The notes beneath the pieces were generated by a model that worked only from the letters and a program-made list of their open reading frames with translations, was not told the origin of the DNA and made no database searches. This document shows, piece after piece, positions 1 to 6,407 of a DNA stretch of 11,981 bases. The position numbers were made by a program, and so were the translations under genes. Numbering within the stretch: position 1 is the stretch's first letter; every line of letters begins with the position of its first letter. This stretch comes from JAERML01 sp035687895 (GTDB taxonomy: Bacteria; Bacteroidota; Ignavibacteria; UBA10030; UBA6906). The stretch spans positions 1 to 11,981 of the forward strand of contig DASRUE010000121.1 of the NCBI GenBank assembly GCA_035687895.1, given 5' to 3'.

Positions 1-1065
1 CTCGTCCACCGTTTCCCGTTGTTGACCGAACAACTTGTTGGCGTTTGAGAGACGTACTTTTTTCCCGGTACGTGAATGACTCACCGACATATCCCGCGTG
101 AATTTTCCCGAGCATACCCTCAGAAATGCAATCCGGTCCCGATGCCGCGGGTCCATGTTTGCCTGGATTTTGAAAATGAATCCCGAGAAGGCCTCCTGGT
201 CAAGCGGCACAAGCGTACCATTGCTTCTTCGCGGACGGGGTGGTTCCGCGTGGCGGAGGAACCCATCCAGCAGCAATTGGACGCCGAAGTTGTTCCTTGC
301 GCTCCCAAAGAAGACGGGCGTCAGTTTGCCCGCGAGAACCTGGGTTGGATTGAACACAGCCCCCGCGTGATCGAGTATCTCCAGCTCTTCGAGAAGCCGC
401 CCATGCGATGCTGCGTCGAGCCGCTCGCTGACAAGAGGATTGGTAAGGTCAGAGATCTCCTCCGGCGCGCGGTAGGCGCCCCCGGCGGTTAGCTCGAACA
501 AATGAACTTGCCGCGTCTGCCGGTCAAACACACCTCGAAACTCGAATCCAGTGCCTAATGGCCAGTTCATCGGAACCGCGTGGATGTTGAGCACATGCTC
601 CAGTTCGTCAAGAAGGGCGAGCGGTTCCTTGGTGGGACGATCCAGCTTGTTCATGAATGTGAAGATGGGAATCTCGCGTCTCCGGCAAACCTCGAACAGT
701 TTGCGCGTCTGCGACTCAATACCCTTCGCTGCGTCGATTATCATAACGACTGCATCGACAGCAGTGAGCACGCGATAGGTGTCTTCCGAGAAATCCTGGT
801 GACCGGGAGTATCGAGCAGGTTGATGCGATATCCATTGTAATCGAATTGCAGAACGGTGGAGCTGATGGAGATCCCACGCTTCCGCTCCAATTCCATCCA
901 GTCGGAAGTGGACTGGCGCTGGTTCCTCCGCGCAGTCACCGATCCTGCAAGCTGCACGGCGCCTCCATACAGAAGGAACTTCTCGGTGAGCGTTGTCTTG
1001 CCGGCGTCCGGATGCGAGATGATGGCGAATGTTCGTCTGCGTTGGATTTCTTCTTTCATTCCCAT
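1..1065 (-). CDS. prfC: Peptide chain release factor 3 (RF3), partial at C-terminus
   Basis: RF3 is a translational GTPase that removes RF1/RF2 from the ribosome after peptide release. The minus-strand frame is open from the start codon to the window edge, giving 355 codons; the E. coli protein has about 529, so roughly the last third lies outside. Visible G-domain motifs are the P-loop SHPDAGKTT (residues 17-25), switch-I GISISST (64-70), DTPGH (85-89) and NKLD (139-142). The RF3-typical stretch FIFKIQANMDPRHRDR, starting near residue 296, begins domain II. The RF3-type P-loop (SHPDAGKTT) and the following SDWMELE/RGIS segment separate it from EF-G. The start could be 1065 or the in-frame ATG at 1059; neither has a clear Shine-Dalgarno, and an in-frame stop lies just upstream. 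It is divergent from ettA. Confidence 0.96.
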   Translation of the reverse strand, partial: MGMKEEIQRRRTFAIISHPDAGKTTLTEKFLLYGGAVQLAGSVTARRNQRQSTSDWMELERKRGISISSTVLQFDYNGYRINLLDTPGHQDFSEDTYRVLTAVDAVVMIIDAAKGIESQTRKLFEVCRRREIPIFTFMNKLDRPTKEPLALLDELEHVLNIHAVPMNWPLGTGFEFRGVFDRQTRQVHLFELTAGGAYRAPEEISDLTNPLVSERLDAASHGRLLEELEILDHAGAVFNPTQVLAGKLTPVFFGSARNNFGVQLLLDGFLRHAEPPRPRRSNGTLVPLDQEAFSGFIFKIQANMDPRHRDRIAFLRVCSGKFTRDMSVSHSRTGKKVRLSNANKLFGQQRETVDE

Positions 1066-1119
1066 GGTCGGAGGAACAGGATGTCTGTTGATGAACTATT
1101 GTATTGTTGAGTGATGAGC

Positions 1120-1208
1120 ACCGCCCGAGAAGGAATGCATGGAGAGAGTTCCGCTGAGAAGTACTTCTGTCTCAAGATAAGAAAAACCGCCCGAAGATGG
1201 AATGCCTG
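1120..1208. repeat. Imperfect direct repeat in the divergent promoter region
   Basis: Two copies share ACCGCCCGA, then 3 or 4 variable bases, then GGAATGC, one variable base and TG. The copies lie at 1120-1141 and 1186-1208, about 66 bp apart, and flank the palindrome at 1157-1168. The arrangement could be paired binding sites or a small local duplication; the sequence alone cannot distinguish these. Confidence 0.45.
1157..1168. promoter_or_regulatory. 12-bp perfect palindrome, possible operator
   Basis: AGAAGTACTTCT is a perfect inverted repeat with no spacer, midway between the prfC and ettA starts. Position and symmetry would suit a dimeric regulator acting on one or both genes, but no regulator is known from this window and a 12-bp palindrome can arise by chance. 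Confidence 0.25.
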
Positions 1209-1309
1209 AATGGTCGCGTCATACCGGCACTGACTTTGACGGCGGAAATGCCTATATTCAAGTCGTGCACGAAGAAGTATCCCACCAGGTTTCATCAATC
1301 CGGAACGAC

Positions 1310-2983
1310 ATGAGCGACAACAAGATCATCTTCTCCATGGTTGGCGTGGGGAAGGTTCACAAGCCGCAAAAACAGGTTCTCAAGGACATTTACCTCTCGT
1401 TCTTCTATGGAGCGAAGATTGGCGTGCTCGGCCTGAACGGTGCCGGCAAAAGCACGCTTCTCCGCATCATTGCAGGAGAGGACAAAGATTATCTCGGTGA
1501 CATCAGTGCGCAAAAGGGAATCACCTTTGGCTATCTGCCTCAGGAACCGGCGCTCGATCCCGCGAAAACCGTGAAGGAAGTGGTGGAGGAAGGAGCCCGC
1601 GCCACCATTGCGTTGCTCAAGGCATACGAAGCGGTCAGTGCCAGGTTCTCCGAGCCCGACGCGGATTTCGATGCGCTCATGGAGAAGCAGGGAAAGCTGC
1701 AGGAGCAGATCGACCACCTGAACGCGTGGGACATCGACAGCAAGCTGGAACAGGCGATGGATGCACTTCGCTGTCCACCAGGGGAGACGCTGGTTTCGGT
1801 GATCTCCGGCGGTGAACGCCGCCGCGTTGCCCTTTGCCGCTTGCTGCTGCAGGAACCCGATGTGCTGCTGCTCGACGAACCTACGAATCATCTCGATGCG
1901 GAATCAGTAGCGTGGCTCGAACAGCATCTTGCTCAATACAAAGGTACCGTGCTTGCGGTAACTCATGACCGCTACTTCCTTGACAATGTTGCCGGATGGA
2001 TTCTGGAATTGGACCGCGGCGAAGGGATTCCGTTCGAAGGAAACTACTCCTCGTGGCTTGAGCAGAAGCAGCGACGTCTTGCCATTGAAGAGAAACAAGA
2101 ATCGAAGCGACAAAAATCGCTTGCGCGCGAACTTGAGTGGGTCAGAATGAACCCCAGGGGACGACAAGCCAAGAGCAAAGCTCGCATTGGTGCTTATGAG
2201 AAGATGTTGACCGAGGCGGAAGAGAAACGGAGTGAGGAGATCGAAATCTTCATTCCGCCCGGTCCCCGTCTTGGTAACGTCGTCATTGAAGCACAGGGAG
2301 TCTCCAAAGCGTACGGCGACAATCTGTTATATGAAGACATGAACTTTGTGCTTCCGCCAGGAGGCATTATTGGGGTGATCGGACCGAACGGGGCGGGAAA
2401 GACGACACTCTTCCGAATGATCACAGAGAATGAACGTCCGGACTCCGGAACCATCAGGATCGGTGATACCGTGAAGCTCGGCTACGTTGACCAAAATCGG
2501 CCGTTTGATCCCGAGAAGACCATCTGGCAGGAGATATCTGGAGGAGAGGAGCTCTTGACGCTCGGGCACCGGGAAATCAACTCGCGCGCGTATGTTGCCC
2601 GCTTCAACTTCAGCGGGACAGATCAACAGAAGAAAACCTCGATGCTCTCCGGCGGTGAGCGCAACCGCGTCCATCTTGCCAAGGTGCTGAAGGAAGGCGC
2701 CAACGTGCTTCTCCTGGACGAACCGACGAATGACCTGGATGTGAATACCCTGCGCGCGTTAGAGGAGGCTCTTCTTAACTTTGCCGGTTGTGCCGTCCTC
2801 ATCTCGCATGACCGCTGGTTCCTTGACCGGGTTGCCACACACATTCTTGCGTTCGAAGGGGAAAGCAAAGTGGTCTTGTTCGACGGTAACTTTACAGCGT
2901 ATGAGGAGGACAGAAAGAAACGCCTCGGTATCGAAGCGGACAGACCTCACAGGATCAAATACAAGAAGCTCATGCGCGCATGA
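1310..2983 (+). CDS. ettA: Energy-dependent translational throttle protein EttA (ABC-F ATPase)
   Basis: EttA is a soluble ABC-F protein that binds the ribosomal E site and, depending on ATP/ADP status, gates entry into elongation. The 557-residue product matches E. coli EttA (555) along its whole length. Domain 1 has Walker A GLNGAGKST (41-49), signature SGGER (167-171), Walker B LLLDEPTNHLD (186-196) with catalytic E190, and H219. An arm insertion lies at about 85-140 and the charged P-site-tRNA linker at about 250-315. Domain 2 has GPNGAGKTT (358-366), LSGGE (446-450), catalytic E471 and H500. The EttA hallmarks ITHDRYFLDNVAGWILELDRGEGIP (in variant form) and IKYKK near the C-terminus are present. 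The frame extends upstream to 1202, but family alignment favours ATG 1310 with a weak GGAA before it. There are no membrane segments, so it is not a transporter. Confidence 0.96.
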   Translation: MSDNKIIFSMVGVGKVHKPQKQVLKDIYLSFFYGAKIGVLGLNGAGKSTLLRIIAGEDKDYLGDISAQKGITFGYLPQEPALDPAKTVKEVVEEGARATIALLKAYEAVSARFSEPDADFDALMEKQGKLQEQIDHLNAWDIDSKLEQAMDALRCPPGETLVSVISGGERRRVALCRLLLQEPDVLLLDEPTNHLDAESVAWLEQHLAQYKGTVLAVTHDRYFLDNVAGWILELDRGEGIPFEGNYSSWLEQKQRRLAIEEKQESKRQKSLARELEWVRMNPRGRQAKSKARIGAYEKMLTEAEEKRSEEIEIFIPPGPRLGNVVIEAQGVSKAYGDNLLYEDMNFVLPPGGIIGVIGPNGAGKTTLFRMITENERPDSGTIRIGDTVKLGYVDQNRPFDPEKTIWQEISGGEELLTLGHREINSRAYVARFNFSGTDQQKKTSMLSGGERNRVHLAKVLKEGANVLLLDEPTNDLDVNTLRALEEALLNFAGCAVLISHDRWFLDRVATHILAFEGESKVVLFDGNFTAYEEDRKKRLGIEADRPHRIKYKKLMRA

Positions 2984-3271
2984 AGCAAGATCGCTCCCTA
3001 TCTCCTTCTCATGTTGCCAATACACTCATACGTGGGATGCGCGGATGGTGACCCAAGTGTGGCGGAGGGAAACTATTTTGGCGCTGGAATTCTCCTGGTT
3101 CGAATAGGAATCGCGGTTGCGTCGACTTCTTAATGGATGGGAGCCTCACGCACTCTTTCCGTTGATAGTATCCGCCATATCTTCCGTAACATTCCACCTC
3201 CCCTGTTGGTAGGGTAGTTTGCAATTCAACCCTCTTTTGGATATATTTTTCCAACAGATTGGCACTTTCCA
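2984..3271. other. Intergenic region between ettA and the thioredoxin-like gene
   Basis: This 288-bp spacer has no recognisable gene. I found no clear terminator for ettA; only weak 4-bp stems such as TCCT/AGGA near 3093-3109 are present. A good promoter candidate lies at its right end. Short frames on both strands resemble no family I recognise. Confidence 0.5.
3219..3247 (+). promoter_or_regulatory. Candidate sigma70-type promoter for the thioredoxin-like gene
   Basis: A -35-like TTGCAA (3219-3224) is followed by exactly 17 bp and a -10-like TATATT (3242-3247), in an AT-rich stretch. The same bases also fit the Bacteroidota pattern TTTG-N20-TAnnTTT (3218-3248), with only the last G of the -7 box missing. 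Transcription would start near 3254, leaving a leader of only about 17 nt before ATG 3272, and no Shine-Dalgarno is seen. Confidence 0.5.
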
Positions 3272-4300
3272 ATGACGACAAAAGACATAAAGCCTCAAAC
3301 CCTCCGTGCCCACGAGTTGTATGGTGACTTCTGGTTCAATTCGGAGCCCGTTCCAATCTCAGCGTTGCGAGGACAGGTAATCCTGATCCAGTTCTGGGAC
3401 TACACCTGTGTCCACTGCCAGCGAACCCTCCCGTACATCAAAGAGTGGTATAGGAAGTATGAGAAGTACGGCTTGGTGGTTGTCGGGGTCCACACGCCGA
3501 AGTTCCCTTTTGGTAAGAACCCCGAAGATGTGCAAAAAGCCATCCGTAGGTTTGACATCCCCTATCCCGTTGTGACCGACAACGAATACCTGATCGCCTC
3601 GAACTACGGCAACCGGTTTTGGCCGGCACTGTATCTCGTTGACAAGAACGGGTTCATCCGGTATGAGAGTGTGGGTGAAGGAAACTATGGAGCGACGGAA
3701 CATGCCATACAGACCCTTCTCTATGATGCGGGTGTCGGCGAAGAACTTCCTCTTGTAATGGAACCAATCCGTGATGAAGACAAGCCGGGGGCGGTTTGCT
3801 ATCGGGCCACTCCTGAGTTGTTTGCCGGCTATTTACGTGGCAGTATCGGAAATATCGAGGGGTACAGTCCGGAATCCATAGTGGATTACAAAGACCCCAA
3901 AATATATCTCCAGGGGAGATTCTACGCCAATGGCAACTGGATGAACGACAAGAATTGTCTTTCCCTGGAAGAGGGGGGAGAGCAACCGGGTCAGATTTTA
4001 CTTCAGTATGAAGCTCTTGAAGTTAATGCGGTCTTCAAACCAGGTGCTGGTAAGCCCTGCGAAGTTGCAATCTACCAGGACGACCAGTTCCTGACGCGAG
4101 AGAACAAAGGCGAGGACGTTCTTCTCGCGGCGGACGGGAGAACCTATCTCCATGTTGATGAACCGCGGATGTATCGGCTGGTGCGGAACAAAGAGTACGG
4201 CGAGCATATGTTGAAGTTGAGCATGATGACCAAAGGCTTTGCATTCTATTCTTTCGCGTTTGTTTCCTGCGTCATCCCCGAGCTGATCTCGAACAACTGA
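3272..4300 (+). CDS. Cytoplasmic thioredoxin-fold redoxin, DipZ C-terminal-like
   Basis: This 342-residue protein has an AhpC/TlpA-type thioredoxin fold at about 15-150. The redox motif is WDYTCVHCQ with C46 and C49, followed by GVHTPKF (72-78), and a cis-proline context WPALYLVD has P118. Residues about 175-335 form a second all-beta-looking region. Order and motifs (CVHC, VVGVHTP, NYGNRFWPA, then YLHVDEPRMY) match the soluble C-terminal half of mycobacterial DipZ, from memory of that protein. Unlike DipZ there is no CcdA/DsbD-like membrane domain, and no signal peptide or transmembrane helix is visible, so it should act in the cytoplasm as a thiol-disulfide or peroxide-linked enzyme. The substrate is unknown. 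No SD precedes ATG 3272. Neighbours give no pathway clue; it appears monocistronic, with its own promoter and hairpin. Confidence 0.85.
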   Translation: MTTKDIKPQTLRAHELYGDFWFNSEPVPISALRGQVILIQFWDYTCVHCQRTLPYIKEWYRKYEKYGLVVVGVHTPKFPFGKNPEDVQKAIRRFDIPYPVVTDNEYLIASNYGNRFWPALYLVDKNGFIRYESVGEGNYGATEHAIQTLLYDAGVGEELPLVMEPIRDEDKPGAVCYRATPELFAGYLRGSIGNIEGYSPESIVDYKDPKIYLQGRFYANGNWMNDKNCLSLEEGGEQPGQILLQYEALEVNAVFKPGAGKPCEVAIYQDDQFLTRENKGEDVLLAADGRTYLHVDEPRMYRLVRNKEYGEHMLKLSMMTKGFAFYSFAFVSCVIPELISNN

Positions 4301-4326
4301 ACGGTGTGCGTGAGCCACCGGTGTAG

Positions 4327-4350
4327 AGCGGCGGGCAGATGCTCGCCGTT
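4327..4350 (+). terminator. Hairpin, likely terminator of the thioredoxin-like gene
   Basis: AGCGGCGGGC pairs with GCTCGCCGTT around an AGAT tetraloop, giving a continuous 10-bp stem with two G-U pairs. It starts 26 nt after the upstream stop codon. The following GCTGTTTGT is only modestly T-rich, so intrinsic termination may be partial. Confidence 0.5.
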
Positions 4351-4366
4351 GCTGTTTGTAATACCA

Positions 4367-4387
4367 ACCACCAAGGCACAAAGGCAC
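4367..4387 (+). repeat. Left arm of a 21-nt inverted repeat upstream of metH
   Basis: The arm begins ACCACCAAGG and contains two AAGGCAC units spaced by 8 nt. Its reverse complement recurs at 4529-4549 with 18 of 21 identities. In RNA the arms could pair with 18 Watson-Crick pairs, two G-U pairs and one A-C mismatch. The enclosed 141 bp shows no gene. Confidence 0.7.
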
Positions 4388-4528
4388 TGGGAATGAAAAG
4401 GTCTGAGAATATCCCTGTCGAAATGGATCGTATCTGCGATTGACGAACAAGAGACTTGGTTTGCTTATTAACTTCAATGTTCCTGTAATGAAAGACGGTA
4501 TCAAACGGATCATCTTGTGACCTTCTTT

Positions 4529-4549
4529 GTGTCTCTGTGTCTTGGTGGT
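4529..4549 (-). repeat. Right arm of the 21-nt inverted repeat, overlapping the metH ribosome-binding region
   Basis: Read on the minus strand it is a run of degenerate octamers, AAGACACA then GAGACACA then AAG, continuing a little past the paired part. On the plus strand it ends in CTTGGTGGT, whose GGTGG lies 9 nt before the metH ATG and is the only SD-like sequence there. The arm may therefore both mark a small repeat element and supply the ribosome-binding site. Confidence 0.65.
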
Positions 4550-4557
4550 AAGATTTT

Positions 4558-6378
4558 ATGAAATCATTCCTCGACATCCTCAAAGAAAAAATCGTCGTCT
4601 TCGATGGCGCCCAGGGGACGCATCTCCAGGGCCAGGGTCTGACGGCAGATGATTTTGGCGGTGAACAGTACAACGGTTGCAATGAGTACCTGATCATTAC
4701 CAGGCCGTCGGCGGTGGAGGCGATCCATCGGGACTACCTCGATGCCGGCTCCGACGTCATCGAGACGAACACATTTGGGGCGACTTCAATTGTGCTGACC
4801 GAGTACAATATTGCCCACCTTTCATACGATATCAGTCTGAAAGCTGCACAGTTGGGGAAACGAATGGCCATGGAATTCTCAACTCCCGATCACCCCAGGT
4901 TTGTGGCAGGCTCTCTCGGCCCGACGACAAAACTCCCCTCACTGGGCCATATCCAGTTCAAAGAGATGGCAGCATCATACAAGCTACAGACAAAGGGAAT
5001 GATGGAAGGTGGGGTTGATCTGCTATGCGTGGAAACGTGCCAGGATGTTTTGCAGGCAAAGGCAGCTCTGTACGGAATCTTTGAATACTTCGAGGAAGCC
5101 CGCAGGAGGGTGCCGGTGATTGCCTCCGTGACCGTCGAGACGTTGGGAACGTTGCTGCTCGGAACGGAAATGTCCGCAGCTCTTGTATCGCTCGAACCAT
5201 ACGACATTGACGTCATCGGCATGAACTGTGCTACCGGCCCCAAAGAAATGTCGGAGCATGTACGCGTCCTTTGCGACAGCAGCCCGAAGCCTGTGTTCGT
5301 AATGCCCAACGCAGGAATGCCGGAGAATGTTGGCGGCCACGCGCACTACAAACTCTCACCGGAAGAACTGGTACAATACCTCTCACACTTTGTCAAGGAT
5401 CTCGGCGTGAGTATCGTCGGTGGCTGCTGCGGAACAACCAAAGAGCATATCCGTCAGCTTGTGAACGCCGTCGGTGGACTCGCCTCCAGGGCTCGTAACG
5501 TCGATTTCATACCGAGCGCGTCCAGTCTCTACCAGGCCGCACCGTTGCATATCGACCCACCGCCTGTGCTGGTGGGAGAGAGAACGAACGCCAATGGCAG
5601 CAAGTTGTTCCGTGACCTGCTTGCAAAGGAAGACTGGGAAGGGATTGTGGCGATGGGACGGGAGGCGGTCAAGGAAGGCGCTCACATGGTTGACGTCTGT
5701 GCGGCGTATGTCGGACGAGATGAAGCGAAAGACATGCGGGAAATCATCTCGCGATTCAACACACAGGTGACGCTTCCCATTGTGATCGACTCGACCGAAG
5801 CAAACGTGATCGAGGAGGCGCTCCAGCGGATTGGTGGAAAGGCCATCGTCAATTCCATCAACCTTGAAGATGGTGAAAAACGCATTGACGACGTCGTTCC
5901 TCTCTGCAAGAAATATGGAGCAGCCGTCATCGCACTGACAATTGATGAGAAGGGAATGGCGAAGACCGCCGATGCCAAGCTCGCCATTGCCCGGAGAATC
6001 TACGACCTGGCAGTGGGGAAGTACGGGATGAGGCCGCACGACCTGATCTTCGATACGCTGACATTCACGTTGGGTTCAGGTGACGAGGAATTTCGGAAAG
6101 CGGGAATCGAAACCATCGAAGCAATCCGTCTGATCAAAAAGGAGCTGCCAGAGGTGAAGACGATCCTTGGCGTCAGCAACATCTCGTTCGGTCTCTCTGC
6201 TCACATGCGGCACGTTCTGAACAGTGTGTTCCTGCATTATGCCATCGAAGCAGGACTCGATATGGCCATCGTCCATGCTTCGAAGATCATGCCGCTTTAC
6301 AAAATTGACGAGAAGGGACGGGAGCTATGCCGACAACTGATATTCGATGAACGCAAGTTTGAGGAAGCTGCAGCTTAA
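4558..6378 (+). CDS. metH: Methionine synthase N-terminal half: homocysteine- and methyltetrahydrofolate-binding modules
   Basis: This 606-residue protein carries the first two modules of cobalamin-dependent methionine synthase. The homocysteine S-methyltransferase barrel (about 5-305) has the zinc ligands C224 (GMNCATGP), C290 and C291 (GGCCGTT) and the family start FDGAQGTHLQ. The pterin-binding barrel (about 335-595) has VGERTNANGSK (339-349), VDVCAAYVGRDE, IVIDSTE (409-415), VNSIN (431-435) and GVSNISFGL (538-546). The protein stops after FEEAAA, where full-length MetH proteins continue into the cobalamin module. That module is encoded by the next gene, 29 nt downstream in another frame. 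The start ATG is fixed by the family N-terminus. The two products should work together to methylate homocysteine from 5-methyltetrahydrofolate in the cytoplasm. Confidence 0.95.
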   Translation: MKSFLDILKEKIVVFDGAQGTHLQGQGLTADDFGGEQYNGCNEYLIITRPSAVEAIHRDYLDAGSDVIETNTFGATSIVLTEYNIAHLSYDISLKAAQLGKRMAMEFSTPDHPRFVAGSLGPTTKLPSLGHIQFKEMAASYKLQTKGMMEGGVDLLCVETCQDVLQAKAALYGIFEYFEEARRRVPVIASVTVETLGTLLLGTEMSAALVSLEPYDIDVIGMNCATGPKEMSEHVRVLCDSSPKPVFVMPNAGMPENVGGHAHYKLSPEELVQYLSHFVKDLGVSIVGGCCGTTKEHIRQLVNAVGGLASRARNVDFIPSASSLYQAAPLHIDPPPVLVGERTNANGSKLFRDLLAKEDWEGIVAMGREAVKEGAHMVDVCAAYVGRDEAKDMREIISRFNTQVTLPIVIDSTEANVIEEALQRIGGKAIVNSINLEDGEKRIDDVVPLCKKYGAAVIALTIDEKGMAKTADAKLAIARRIYDLAVGKYGMRPHDLIFDTLTFTLGSGDEEFRKAGIETIEAIRLIKKELPEVKTILGVSNISFGLSAHMRHVLNSVFLHYAIEAGLDMAIVHASKIMPLYKIDEKGRELCRQLIFDERKFEEAAA

Positions 6379-6407
6379 CAAACGCTGATTCGGCGGATTT
6401 TCACATC

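Larger units (their letters stand above)
1066..1309. other. Divergent prfC/ettA intergenic region
   Basis: This 244-bp spacer must hold the 5' regions of both prfC (minus) and ettA (plus). I see no gene in it. The minus strand has a TACAAT box (1103-1098) about 33 nt before the prfC start, which could be a -10 element, but no convincing -35 lies upstream of it. The spacer also holds a 12-bp palindrome and an imperfect direct repeat, listed separately. No terminator is expected between divergent genes, and none is evident. Confidence 0.5.

Noticed and set aside
76..1114. Several plus-strand open frames across 76-1114
   Set aside because: They lie opposite prfC, whose minus-strand frame is intact and matches RF3 motif by motif.
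1236..1258. TTGACG and TATATT as an ettA promoter
   Set aside because: The spacing is 11 bp, too short for a sigma70-type promoter.
1202..1309. 36-codon upstream extension of ettA
   Set aside because: EttA proteins begin close to the GVGKV...LKDI segment; the extension matches nothing and overlaps the divergent regulatory region.
3097..3106. GGTTCGAATA resembling a tRNA T-loop
   Set aside because: The flanking bases do not form a T-stem, and no acceptor, D or anticodon arms fit around it.
3009..3281. 90-residue minus-strand frame in the ettA to thioredoxin spacer
   Set aside because: No recognisable family or SD, and it overlaps the promoter and start of the thioredoxin-like gene.
4301..4557. 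Cobalamin or SAM riboswitch upstream of metH
   Set aside because: I looked for a B12-box and SAM-riboswitch core pattern and saw neither; the structure present is a terminator-like hairpin and an inverted repeat.
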